Below are positions 44,396 to 53,036 of a stretch of DNA of 64,000 bases, one piece after another. The position numbers and the translations under genes are program-made. The notes beneath the pieces were generated by a model. It saw nothing but the letters and a program-made list of their open reading frames with translations. It had not been told where the DNA came from and ran no database searches. This DNA comes from Bacillus sp. UNC438CL73TsuS30 (lineage in GTDB: Bacteria; Bacillota; Bacilli; Bacillales; Cytobacillaceae), in contig NZ_AXVA01000010.1 of the NCBI RefSeq assembly GCF_000482325.1, positions 186,001 to 250,000 of the forward strand, read 5' to 3'. Within the stretch, counting starts at the first letter, position 1; each line of letters starts with the position of its first letter.

Positions 44396-44479
44396 ATCTG
44401 CCGAAAATGAACTTTTATCTGCGTTGCTGGGGCATTTATCTGCGATACTCAGACTTTTATCTGCGAAGCTTTAAAAGCA
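44396..44479 (-). repeat. 21-bp repeat array, CGCAGATAAA family
   Basis: ATCTGC(G/C) cores start at 44396, 44417, 44438 and 44459, 21 bp apart; on the - strand the core reads CGCAGATAAA. Confidence 0.85.
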
Positions 44480-44514
44480 AACTTTTTTTAGTAATGAGCC
44501 AGAACACGCTAAAT

Positions 44515-44528
44515 TGATAGCGCTGTCA
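44515..44528 (+). promoter_or_regulatory. CcpA cre site before gudD2
   Basis: TGATAGCGCTGTCA fits TGWNANCGNTNWCA at every position and lies 30 bp before the gene start. Confidence 0.75.
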
Positions 44529-44557
44529 AATAATTCTTTAAAGGAGGGATAGTAGGA

Positions 44558-45907
44558 ATGAGAAAACAAGGATCCCCCATCATCACAGATATGAAAGTGA
44601 TTCCCGTTGCCGGATATGATAGTGCACTGCTTACCCTAAGCGGCTGTCATGGACCTTTTTTTACCCGTAATATTGTAATCTTAGAAGATGAAACGGGAAA
44701 TAAGGGAATCGGTGAGATTCATGGCGGCGAAGACATTACGAGAATGCTAGAAAGTTATCGCCCGTTTGTCGTAGGCCAAGAAATTGCCAATTATCGAGGC
44801 TGCCTTACGGCTATAAGGAGCGGGGGCTTAAGTGTAAAAGGTGATTCTGGTGAAGGGTTACAAGGATTAAATTTAGCCAATTTGAAATTTGTCGTCCAGG
44901 CAGAAGCCGCCGTTGAATGCGCGATGATGGATTTACTTGGAAAATTTGTGAACCAGCCCATCGCCGCTCTCCTTGGCGATGGAGGTCTACAGCGGACAGA
45001 GGTTCCGTTCTTGGGATATCTATTCTATATCGCTGATCATGAAAAAGTGAATCTGCCTTATCTACGCGAAACCGAATGGAAGGATGACTGGGATCGGGTA
45101 AGACGAATGGAAACCTTAACGCCTGAAGGAATAGTTGCTCAAGCAAAAGCAGCACACAGCCGTTATGGATTTACGAATTTCAAATTAAAGGGCGGGGTCT
45201 TAAGCGGCGACGAAGAAATGGAAGCGATTCAAGCGTTACATGAAGCCTTCCCTGAGGCAAGAATCAACCTCGATCCAAACGGGGCTTGGTCCTTAGAAGA
45301 AGCTATAAGGCTTTGCAAAGGAAAACATGACATTCTAGCCTATATTGAAGACCCATGCGGTCCTGAAGCTGGATTCTCCAGCCGTGAGATTATGGCTGAA
45401 TTCAAAGATGCAACGGGTCTGCCAGTTGCGACCAATATGATTGCAACCAACTGGCGCCAATTCCATCATGCAGCTGCACTTCGAGCAGTGGATATTGTGT
45501 TAGCCGACCCTCATTTCTGGTCATTAAATGGAAGCATTCGGATGGCCTATCTATTGAAGGATTGGGGTTTAACATGGGGATCCCACTCCAATAACCACTT
45601 TGATATTACCTTAGCAGCCTTTGCCCAAGTCGCAGCTGCCGCACCAGGAAATATATCGCCAATCGATACCCACTACATTTGGCAGGATGGTCAAGAATTA
45701 TGTGACAATCCGATGCAAATTAGAGATGGAGTCATTAAACTACCGGAAGGACCAGGTCTGGGTGTGGAAATCAATATGGATAAAGTCATGAAAGCCAATG
45801 AATTATATCGTAAATTACCGTACCACGATCGGGATGATACCATTTCGATGCAATATCTCATTAAAGATTGGCAATATCATTCCAAGAAACCGTGCTTGGT
45901 GAGATAA
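44558..45907 (+). CDS. gudD: Glucarate dehydratase 2
   Basis: A 449-residue paralogue of the gene at 38227-39585, with the same enolase-superfamily motifs: [13 protein letters not shown] near residue 205, LDPNGAWSL, YIEDPCGPEAGFSSREIM and the catalytic GSHSNNHFD near residue 345. Both end in KKPCLVR. It is likely another glucarate or idarate dehydratase, perhaps with a different preference. AAAGGAGGG precedes the ATG. It is followed 98 bp downstream by the MFS permease. Confidence 0.92.
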   Translation: MRKQGSPIITDMKVIPVAGYDSALLTLSGCHGPFFTRNIVILEDETGNKGIGEIHGGEDITRMLESYRPFVVGQEIANYRGCLTAIRSGGLSVKGDSGEGLQGLNLANLKFVVQAEAAVECAMMDLLGKFVNQPIAALLGDGGLQRTEVPFLGYLFYIADHEKVNLPYLRETEWKDDWDRVRRMETLTPEGIVAQAKAAHSRYGFTNFKLKGGVLSGDEEMEAIQALHEAFPEARINLDPNGAWSLEEAIRLCKGKHDILAYIEDPCGPEAGFSSREIMAEFKDATGLPVATNMIATNWRQFHHAAALRAVDIVLADPHFWSLNGSIRMAYLLKDWGLTWGSHSNNHFDITLAAFAQVAAAAPGNISPIDTHYIWQDGQELCDNPMQIRDGVIKLPEGPGLGVEINMDKVMKANELYRKLPYHDRDDTISMQYLIKDWQYHSKKPCLVR

Positions 45908-46005
45908 CCGTCCGCTTCAACCATCTTAGTTTGAAAACAACCATGACCATTCATACAGTCTTAAAAAAGTAGATTCATGTTTTCAAAGAATAGGAGGAAG
46001 TCTTA

Positions 46006-47325
46006 ATGAATAATAGCAGTGCTCAACGGATTAGCCCTGAGGGTCAGAACCTTAAACAAACCAGAGTCCGGTATTTAATCCTTTCCATGTTATTTATCGT
46101 TACGATTATTAACTATATTGACCGTTCTGCTCTTGGTATCGCTGCTCCCGTCATGCGAGAAGATCTCGCTTTTGATGCGGTAAAAATGGGAATTGCCTTT
46201 TCAGCTTTTAACTGGGCATATACGATCTTTAACATCCCAGGCGGATGGCTGCTCGATCGATTTGGCGCACGAAATGTTTATGGAATTGCCTTATTATTAT
46301 GGTCCGCTTGTACGTTTTTTCAAGGATTTATCAGCACATTAGTAGGATTATTCATTTTACGATTCTTAGTGGGAATCATGGAAGCTCCGTCCTTTCCAGG
46401 AAACAGCCGATTAACCACCATGTGGTTTCCGCAGCATGAGCGTGGAAGAGCGGTATCGATTTATAACTCTGCACAATTTTTTGGATTAGCCCTTTTTACA
46501 CCGGTTATGACATGGATCTTAAAAGATTTTGGCTGGAGTCATGTATTTTGGGTATCAGGAGGAGCCGGGATCGTAATGGCACTCCTATGGTTTAAGTTTG
46601 TCCGTGAACCTTATAATCATCCACGTGTCAATCAAGCGGAAATTGATTATATTAATTCAGGCGGGGGACTTGCCAATGAAGAACAAAAGCGAAAATGGAA
46701 ATGGTCTGATGTCCGTCTGTTGTTGACCAATCGCCAAATGGCTGGAATTTATATTGGTCAGTACGCAATGAATACGATTGTATGGTTTTTCTTATCTTGG
46801 TTCCCTACGTATCTTGTTGAAGAGAAAGGCTTGACCCTTATTCAAACCGGTTTTGCCGCATCGATCCCGTATGTGGGAGCATTTTTTGGAGGTCTTTTCG
46901 GAGGATTTCTTTCTGACACCTTATTGAAAAAAGGAAAATCACTCGCTACGGCACGTAAAACACCAATCATTGCGGGATTTCTTTTATCAAGCAGCATCGT
47001 ATTAGCGAACTACACTTCAAATATTTCGATTATTATCATTATTATGACTCTATCCTTTTTCGCTAAAGGGATGGCAGGGATTACGTGGTCCCTTGTCGGG
47101 GATATGGCACCAAAGGAACTGGTTGGTTTAACCGGCGGTATCTTTAATACAATCGGAAATACAGCAGGAATTGTCACACCATTAGTAATCGGACTAATAT
47201 TCGCCAAAACCCATTCCTTCAACGGCGCCCTCATCTTTGTAGCAAGCGTCATGATGATCGGAGCACTAGCCTACATCTTCATCGTAAACAAACCAGAAAG
47301 ACTTGAATTAGCAGATAAAAAATAG
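46006..47325 (+). CDS. gudP: MFS permease, glucarate/galactarate type
   Basis: A 439-residue MFS transporter of the anion:cation symporter family. YLILSMLFIVTIINYIDRSALGIAAPVM near residue 25 is the family start, and GGWLLDRFGARNVYG the loop 2-3 signature. Homologues (GudP, GarP, ExuT-like) import glucarate and galactarate by proton symport. Its place with two gudD, garD and kdgD supports that role. AGGAGGAAG precedes the ATG. Confidence 0.9.
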   Translation: MNNSSAQRISPEGQNLKQTRVRYLILSMLFIVTIINYIDRSALGIAAPVMREDLAFDAVKMGIAFSAFNWAYTIFNIPGGWLLDRFGARNVYGIALLLWSACTFFQGFISTLVGLFILRFLVGIMEAPSFPGNSRLTTMWFPQHERGRAVSIYNSAQFFGLALFTPVMTWILKDFGWSHVFWVSGGAGIVMALLWFKFVREPYNHPRVNQAEIDYINSGGGLANEEQKRKWKWSDVRLLLTNRQMAGIYIGQYAMNTIVWFFLSWFPTYLVEEKGLTLIQTGFAASIPYVGAFFGGLFGGFLSDTLLKKGKSLATARKTPIIAGFLLSSSIVLANYTSNISIIIIIMTLSFFAKGMAGITWSLVGDMAPKELVGLTGGIFNTIGNTAGIVTPLVIGLIFAKTHSFNGALIFVASVMMIGALAYIFIVNKPERLELADKK

Positions 47326-47330
47326 TCATT

Positions 47331-47376
47331 TTCGACAAAATTCGGGTGGTGCCTGGCACCACCCGAATTTTGTCGA
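47331..47376. repeat. Dispersed palindrome, copy 7
   Basis: TTCGACAAAATTCGGGTGGTG arms with loop CCTGG, six bases after the permease stop. Probably serves as its terminator. Confidence 0.9.
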
Positions 47377-47435
47377 CTATTTGTATGAAAAATATACCTT
47401 CAGGAGAAATTAACAGAAAGAAAGGAAGGTAGAGT

Positions 47436-47993
47436 ATGTGCCCAGATGTATTCGAAGCTATTAAGAATGTGGTTGCATCGTTAGTGGACGATGAGCCCAA
47501 ATCGCCATTACATGTTGGTGAAGTGATGTCTTGCTGGTTATTTTTAGCTTTAAGCGCGGAGACGCAGGTACAGACGGAAGCAGGAATAAACAGCACTACC
47601 GACCCTGAATTAAGAAAAGCTCTACATGAAGCAGTAGAGATGTTTAAAGCGCAGAAAGAGCAGCTTGCAGCCTTTTTGCGATTAGAAGGAGTACCCTTAC
47701 CACCCACTAGTGAATCCAAACCCATCTCAGATCCAAATAGTGTCCCGCTTGGTGTGAAATTGACGGATAACGAACTTGCAAACAGTCTTAGGAAAAAAAT
47801 CACGATGGCGATTACCAACTGTTCCGCTGCTTCAGCTCAAACAATCCGTAACGATGTTGGCATCATGTGGGGGAAATTTTTACACGAACATATCATCTTT
47901 TTAACGACACTTAAATCAGTAATGCGAAAACGAGGGTGGCTCAAATCTCCACCGCCGTATCATCCACCAGGTTCTCCGAATACAGGAAGGTGA
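47436..47993 (+). CDS. DUF3231 family protein, single domain
   Basis: A 185-residue DUF3231 protein with HVGEVMSCWLFLALSAETQ near residue 30, NSTTDPELRKALHEAVEMFKAQK near residue 55, and EGVPLPP near residue 90. Function unknown; helical bundle. It is followed by a close paralogue whose start overlaps the same RBS cluster, so the two are a tandem duplication. GGAAGG precedes the ATG. Confidence 0.82.
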   Translation: MCPDVFEAIKNVVASLVDDEPKSPLHVGEVMSCWLFLALSAETQVQTEAGINSTTDPELRKALHEAVEMFKAQKEQLAAFLRLEGVPLPPTSESKPISDPNSVPLGVKLTDNELANSLRKKITMAITNCSAASAQTIRNDVGIMWGKFLHEHIIFLTTLKSVMRKRGWLKSPPPYHPPGSPNTGR

Positions 47994-47998
47994 GAAAT

Positions 47999-48547
47999 GT
48001 GCCAGACCTATTAGAAGCGGTTAAAAATATAGTTCAATCGTTGATGGACGATGAGCCGAAACCACCGTTACATGTTGGGGAGGTTATGACTTTTTGGTCC
48101 TTCCTTTCTGAAATGGGGGATGAACAAGTCCATTCGGAGGCAGGGATGAACAGTACAACGGACCCCGAATTAAGGAAAGCCTATCAAGAAACCATATCCA
48201 TGCTCAAATCACAGAAAGAACGAATGATTGCATTGTTACAGTCAGAAGGAGTACCCTTACCGCCTTTAAGTGAGTCGAAACCCATCTCAGACCCAAATAA
48301 GGTACCGCCCGGTGTCAAGTTGACCGATGATGAACTTGCAAACAGCATTAGTATTAAAATGTATTTAGGTATTTCCTATTGTGCTACCGCGATCAATGAG
48401 TGCGCACGCAATGATGTTGGTTTGATCTGGATAGAATTTTTAGAGGAATACATGATTTTTGGATCAAACATGAAAGCCCTTCTAAAAAAACGAGGGTGGC
48501 TGAAAGTTCCACCTCTTTATTATCCCCCCGGTTTACCGAGTCAATGA
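47999..48547 (+). CDS. DUF3231 family protein, second tandem copy
   Basis: A 182-residue paralogue: LHVGEVMTFWSFLSEMGDEQ, NSTTDPELRKAYQET, EGVPLPPLSESKPISDPNKVPPG. GTG at 47999 is preferred over an ATG at 47936 inside the previous gene, because AAGGTGAG lies just before and the alignment of the two products begins there. The two proteins share about the same length and C-terminal YYPPG-type ending. The 335-residue gene at 12617 is a two-domain relative. Confidence 0.82.
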   Translation: MPDLLEAVKNIVQSLMDDEPKPPLHVGEVMTFWSFLSEMGDEQVHSEAGMNSTTDPELRKAYQETISMLKSQKERMIALLQSEGVPLPPLSESKPISDPNKVPPGVKLTDDELANSISIKMYLGISYCATAINECARNDVGLIWIEFLEEYMIFGSNMKALLKKRGWLKVPPLYYPPGLPSQ

Positions 48548-48610
48548 CAACAGCTGTCCTAAAGGGATGGCTTTTTCTTGTTGAACTACCAGAAACATCA
48601 ACTTCGCTAG

Positions 48611-48659
48611 ATTCGACAAAAATCGGGTGGTGCCTGTCACCACCCGATTTTTGTCGAAT
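48611..48659. repeat. Dispersed palindrome, copy 8
   Basis: ATTCGACAAAAATCGGG-type arms with loop CCTGT, 64 bp after the DUF3231 stop. Confidence 0.92.
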
Positions 48660-48790
48660 TACCTGCTGGGATAAATGAGGTTGCTGAAGTCGCCCCTATT
48701 TGATTGACCTGACATAGAAGCTAAGTAGTAGAAGGTATTTTTTTACACATATGAAATAAGTAATAGTATTCCTTGAAAGTGGGTGGCATG

Positions 48791-49279
48791 ATGAATCAAA
48801 ACGAATATGAATGGGTTCGACAAACCCGCGGCACACTATTAGACTTTTGTGCGCAACTAAATCCCCATGATTTTACTCACCAACATGGCTTCGCTTTGCA
48901 AAGTGTACGGGACACATTGATACATATAGCAGATTGTTACTATGCATGGCTCGGCTCATTTGTTTTAGAAAAGACAAAGAAGCCGATTACTCCAAAGGAG
49001 GAACGGGATCAATTTAATTTGGAAAAAATAAAGGAACGTTTTGAACAAGTAGATTCGATTGTAAATGAGGTATTTGAACTTCCTAGAAATCAATTAAATG
49101 AGATGATGGAAAAAAAGATCCCTTGGAGAGAGGCACCAGAAACACTATCCATCACAGCCGGAAAATTGCTCATGCATACCATTACACACGAATTCCATCA
49201 CAAGGGGCAAATTGTCGCCATGTTACGCCAAATGGGGTATGAACCCCCGAACACCGATGTATTAGGGACAGAAGATTAA
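48791..49279 (+). CDS. DinB-family protein
   Basis: A 162-residue DinB-like four-helix protein. It has three histidine metal ligands: one in LIHIADCYYAW near residue 47 and two in THEFHHKGQI near residue 135. Members include bacillithiol transferases and other thiol-dependent enzymes. The GGGTGG motif precedes the ATG pair at 48788 and 48791. The substrate is unknown. A bidirectional terminator follows. Confidence 0.82.
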   Translation: MNQNEYEWVRQTRGTLLDFCAQLNPHDFTHQHGFALQSVRDTLIHIADCYYAWLGSFVLEKTKKPITPKEERDQFNLEKIKERFEQVDSIVNEVFELPRNQLNEMMEKKIPWREAPETLSITAGKLLMHTITHEFHHKGQIVAMLRQMGYEPPNTDVLGTED

Positions 49280-49283
49280 TCTA

Positions 49284-49320
49284 AAAATGGGACCGATCCT
49301 CTAAAAAATCGGTCCCATTA
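49284..49320. terminator. Bidirectional terminator
   Basis: AATGGGACCGAT and ATCGGTCCCATT form a 12-pair stem between converging genes. Confidence 0.88.
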
Positions 49321-49328
49321 TCGCAATG

Positions 49329-49871
49329 TCAGTTTTTAAGCTTCAATTGAAGCTGTTCGGCAGCATGTAAGGCAGTTTTGTCCTGCTGGATATCCCCGGG
49401 CTTATTGCCCTCACCAATCACATACCCAGCAAACTCCATCCCCATAAAATCAAAAATATGCTTGAATTGCTGGATCATCGGTAACCCCTTCAAGTACGGA
49501 TTATCGCCGCCAACCGCAACTACATAGGCCTTCTTCGCAGCCATCTGCTTCTTAAAATCAGGATACCGCGCATCCCGCATCGAATGCGACCAGCGATCAA
49601 TAAAGTTCTTCATCGTCCCCGACATACTGTACCAGTAAACCGGCGTAGCAAAAATCAACGTGTCATGCTGCAACACCCGGTCAATCACAGCATTATAGTC
49701 ATCTCCGCGATCTTGGAATCCGGCCTCATCATGGCGCGCATCCTCAATCGGCAAAATTGAAAAATCCCTTAAGTTGATTCTCTCTACATCCAACCCGCGA
49801 ATCGCATGCTCAGTCAGTGCTTCCGTATTCCCATTTGGACGAGTTCCCCCGTAAAGAACCGCAATTGACAT
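49329..49871 (-). CDS. NADPH-dependent FMN reductase / flavodoxin-like
   Basis: A 180-residue flavodoxin-fold reductase: GGTRPNGNTEALTEHA near residue 7, TPVYWYSMSGTMKNFIDRWS near residue 75 and AYVVAVGGDNP near residue 115. Likely reduces FMN or quinones with NAD(P)H. ATG at 49871 is preferred, as AAAGGAGATGG ends just before it; the ATG at 49880 overlaps that ribosome binding site. Confidence 0.87.
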   Translation of the reverse strand: MSIAVLYGGTRPNGNTEALTEHAIRGLDVERINLRDFSILPIEDARHDEAGFQDRGDDYNAVIDRVLQHDTLIFATPVYWYSMSGTMKNFIDRWSHSMRDARYPDFKKQMAAKKAYVVAVGGDNPYLKGLPMIQQFKHIFDFMGMEFAGYVIGEGNKPGDIQQDKTALHAAEQLQLKLKN

Positions 49872-50041
49872 CTGTTCCATCTCCTTTATAAATGGATTTC
49901 CCTTCCATCATACCAAAAATCAACCGAAACCCATCATCCCGTGTTCGAGTCGACAAAGATATACATAAAACTACCATTACCGCCATTTTTCCCTTAAGTG
50001 ATATAATTTAGGTAAAAAGAGAATCGTAAGAGGTCAAGGCA

Positions 50042-51271
50042 ATGAGGAAAACAGGACAAATCACGCTCGTAGGTATTTCGTTATTATTTACTGCTTTTCA
50101 AAAAATGTATCACCAACAGGAATTTTTCACCATCGATTTTTTGATTTTCACCGTGATTGCATGGATCGTGGGCTATCAATATGACAAAGCCCGCCACTTC
50201 GAAAAAAAAGTCCGGGAAAGTGAGCGCAGCTACAAAAAACTCATTGATTCCCTGCCAGACCCGGTATACATACTAAAAGATCATAAATTTCTCTATGCCA
50301 ATCACGCCGCTGTCCGCATGGCAAGGGCAAAAAACAAAGAGGAACTGATAGGAAGACCGATTTTTGATTTTCTCGTGCCGGATTATCAAGACCGCGCACG
50401 CGAACGCTTTAAACAGATCCAAAAGGAAAAGTCCCCCGTCAATACCATCGAATACAAGGCAAAACGGCTCGATGGCTCAACCTTTTTCTTCGAAGTCTCT
50501 TCGATGTACATAGTTTTTGGCGGCCAGAAAGCCGTGCTTTCAATGGGAAAGGACATTTCAGCACGCAAAGAACAAACAGACCAGCTCCTGCAAAAATCGG
50601 AGAAGCTCGCACTGCTCGGCCAGATGGCGGCTGGGATTGCCCATGAGATCCGCAATCCGCTCACATCAATCCGCGGCTTTATTCAGCTGTTCAAGTCCGG
50701 ACAAAATCACCCGCAATATTTTGATATCGTACTCTCAGAGCTCGACCGGATTAACAGCATCGTCGGTGAATTCCTCGTACTCGCCAAGCCAACCGCATCG
50801 GTTTTGATTGAAAAAGATGTGAAAAATTTAATCAATGACGTCGTCACCCTGATCAATACCCAGTCGATTTTGAACAATGTCCAGATCTATGTCGAGTTCG
50901 ACAGCGACCTGCCAATGGTGATGTGCGAGGAGAATCAGCTCAAGCAGGTATTTCTGAACCTGCTGAAGAATGCGATTGAGGCGATGCCCACAGGCGGCCA
51001 AATCGACGTGAAGGTCAAGCAAAAGGAAGATGGCAAAATATCGATTCAAATCATCGACCAGGGCGTGGGGATTCCTGAAGACCGTATTCCGACACTTGGC
51101 GAGCCGTTTTACACCACAAAGGAAAAAGGCACCGGCCTCGGCCTGATGACCTGTTACAAAATTATCGAAAACCATAACGGAGAAATTAAGATTACGAGTG
51201 TAGTAGACGAGGGCACCACGGTAGAGGTCACGCTGCCAACGATTACGCAGTCGTTGTTGGTGATGTCGTAG
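50042..51271 (+). CDS. PAS sensor histidine kinase, sporulation-kinase type
   Basis: A 409-residue kinase: two hydrophobic helices near the N-terminus (residues 8-45), one PAS domain (about 65-175, SLPDPVYILKDHKFLYANHAAV), a HisKA dimerisation domain with the phospho-histidine in AGIAHEIRNPLTSIRGF near residue 200, and an HATPase domain (NLLKNAIEAM, DQGVGIP, GTGLGLMTCYKII). The architecture suits KinA-E-type phosphorelay kinases; no response regulator gene is adjacent, which is usual for them. RBS AGAGGTCAAGG. Confidence 0.9.
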   Translation: MRKTGQITLVGISLLFTAFQKMYHQQEFFTIDFLIFTVIAWIVGYQYDKARHFEKKVRESERSYKKLIDSLPDPVYILKDHKFLYANHAAVRMARAKNKEELIGRPIFDFLVPDYQDRARERFKQIQKEKSPVNTIEYKAKRLDGSTFFFEVSSMYIVFGGQKAVLSMGKDISARKEQTDQLLQKSEKLALLGQMAAGIAHEIRNPLTSIRGFIQLFKSGQNHPQYFDIVLSELDRINSIVGEFLVLAKPTASVLIEKDVKNLINDVVTLINTQSILNNVQIYVEFDSDLPMVMCEENQLKQVFLNLLKNAIEAMPTGGQIDVKVKQKEDGKISIQIIDQGVGIPEDRIPTLGEPFYTTKEKGTGLGLMTCYKIIENHNGEIKITSVVDEGTTVEVTLPTITQSLLVMS

Positions 51272-51319
51272 GGCGGGGGTTGCTCGTGAAGTAAGAAGAA
51301 TATTAGATAAATCGTCCCT

Positions 51320-51348
51320 ATACCTGCCAAAGTGGCAGGTATTTTTGT
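51320..51348 (+). terminator. Terminator of the kinase gene
   Basis: ATACCTGCC and GGCAGGTAT around AAAGT, then TTTTTG. Confidence 0.9.
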
Positions 51349-51425
51349 TGAAAATGGTAATTTTGCTTTGAAGAAGGGATTTGATCATGAAGGATACCCT
51401 CATTCCAGCAGATTGAATACGAAGT

Positions 51426-51520
51426 GGTGGGTAAAAGGGCAAAAGTAGTGTATATTGGTTAGAACCGGAATGTAAACTCCCTAAAGTGGTGGGTAAAGAG
51501 CAAAAACCGGTGGGTACACG
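51426..51520 (+). repeat. 21-bp repeat array, GGTGGGTAAA family
   Basis: Units start at 51426, 51447, 51467, 51488 and 51509. Confidence 0.83.
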
Positions 51521-51738
51521 AAATAGATATAAAAGGAGCTCTAATCTGAGAATGCGAACTTACTGAAAAAGGTAATTTTTCTTCGCCAGCAACTCACTAA
51601 CTAAACATACCGCACCCGTCATAATATGCGTCACCAAAAACACAGAAAACAACCCTCATTCCCCAAAAACCAAACCATAACCACGACTAATCATCTTATG
51701 AAAATGAACCCATCCACTTTCCCACTACCTATTGCAAT

Positions 51739-51790
51739 GTTAGGAACCAAGCCTTCAGCCTGAAGCGAGCTAGAAGTGGGGACCTAAGAC
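51739..51790 (+). other. Structured element of unknown type
   Basis: An imperfect outer stem (TTAGGAACC with GGGGACCTAA) encloses a CTTCAGCCTGAAG hairpin at 51753-51765. It may be a remnant of an IS200/IS605-type RNA, but no transposase is near. Confidence 0.35.
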
Positions 51791-51852
51791 TAACCCAATA
51801 ATCTAGGAAAACTATTAAAAAACAAAGACAGCGAAAATCTCACGATTTTCAT

Positions 51853-51882
51853 AAAAAAACCAGCCTCATTCGATGAGGCCGG
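51853..51882 (-). terminator. Terminator of the leftward Rpn-type gene
   Basis: GCCTCAT and ATGAGGC stem around TCG. An A-run on the left acts as the U-run for leftward transcripts. Confidence 0.78.
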
Positions 51883-51903
51883 TCCTAATTTTTGTTTTAA
51901 GTA

Positions 51904-52808
51904 CTAATGCTTTTCAACTTGTCGGTAAATCTCCTCAATTTCATCCTGATTAAAATTGCCTTTTTCAATTAGTCGTTGGATTGTTTTGGGGGAATCACCA
52001 TTTTTATATGCTTCAAATAGAAGTTCTTTTAGAAGCTCTTTCTTTTCTTCCTCTTTTTTATACGCAAGCTCTTTTAAAGCTTGTTCTTTTTCTTGTTGGT
52101 AGATTTTCTCGACTTTTAACATTCGCAACCACTCCCTAATGCTTTTTGAATATTCCTCATCAATGATTTTGTCTGTTGCTGTCAATATACCTACGATTAC
52201 AGCTATTTGTTCAAAATCATTTTGGATATTTTGTGCTAATTCGATACTTTGGCGAATGAGCGTTTGCCGGTTCTGATTGCTGTTCATTAGTGGAACAAGA
52301 ATTAGCTTCATTATATCCTCTTTTAAAAGCGAAAATCCACTTTCTATCTTATCTTTTATCTCAATCAGCGTTTGGTCGCCGTCAAAGGCTCGAAGCGAAC
52401 AGCCTTTGTCTCTATAAACATACTTCCCATATCTAATAATTGAAGATCTGGAATAATATCGCTTGAATAGATAACTGCGATATGGACTTTTTTAATTTGT
52501 TTGCTCTGGTTATAAAATCGATTGACGATGCGAAGAACATATTCACAATACTTGAGATGGTTTTCTACGATTCTTTTATTTGTTTCATATTCCAAAAGCA
52601 GGATAGATTCATCCTCAAGTGAGAATACGTTATCTGCTCTACGTTCATCCACTTGCATCCGAGGAAAGTTATTGGGGAGGACTTCTTTGATTCTAGGGTA
52701 ATCCAGCTGGTAGACACTTAATACTTGATCTTTATAAAGCTCACTGAGGGATTTCATCAAGATATCATTTGAATGGTAGCTTATTTCCTTTTCCATGGTT
52801 GGATCCAT
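51904..52808 (-). pseudogene. Frameshifted Rpn-type PD-(D/E)XK nuclease
   Basis: The two open frames at 52365-52808 (147 aa) and 51904-52311 (135 aa) are the halves of one gene. The first contains the nuclease-like DNVFSLEDESILLLEYETN motif, and the second a C-terminal coiled region with KKELLKELLFEAYKNGDSPKTIQRLIEKG. The missing middle, FDGDQTLIEIKDKIESGFSLLKED, is read in the other frame through 52312-52386; one missing T in the TTT run (AAA at 52384-52386) explains the break. Rpn proteins are transposase-like nucleases promoting recombination. Either a true frameshift, a sequencing error or programmed slippage. Confidence 0.82.
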
Positions 52809-53036
52809 CCTTTTTATTTAGTTATCTTTTTCTAGAAGCAGGGACATATGCGGGACAAGAACATTGGCCATTCTAGACAAGCAAAATAACAGGAATCTCA
52901 GCAATATCAGTTTAATGGAATGGGATTGAGATGAAGAAGCGGTGGGTAAGATTAAAAGGATTTTGAAGGTGGGTATTTATGCAGTTAGCAGCCCCAAACC
53001 AGCCCATATAAGACTGGCTCAGGAATACTGCAAAAA

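Larger units (their letters stand above)
43893..44557. other. Intergenic repeat region between garD and gudD2
   Basis: No gene. It holds seven 52-bp repeats, four ATCTGCG repeats and a cre site before the second gudD. Confidence 0.75.
51349..51903. other. Intergenic region with repeats and a structured element
   Basis: Contains a 21-bp repeat array (51426-51520), an unexplained hairpin element (51739-51790) and a terminator for the leftward gene. No gene is seen. Confidence 0.65.

Noticed and set aside
51739-51790. T-box or riboswitch
   Set aside because: No specifier loop or terminator/antiterminator pair and no downstream amino-acid gene on the + strand.
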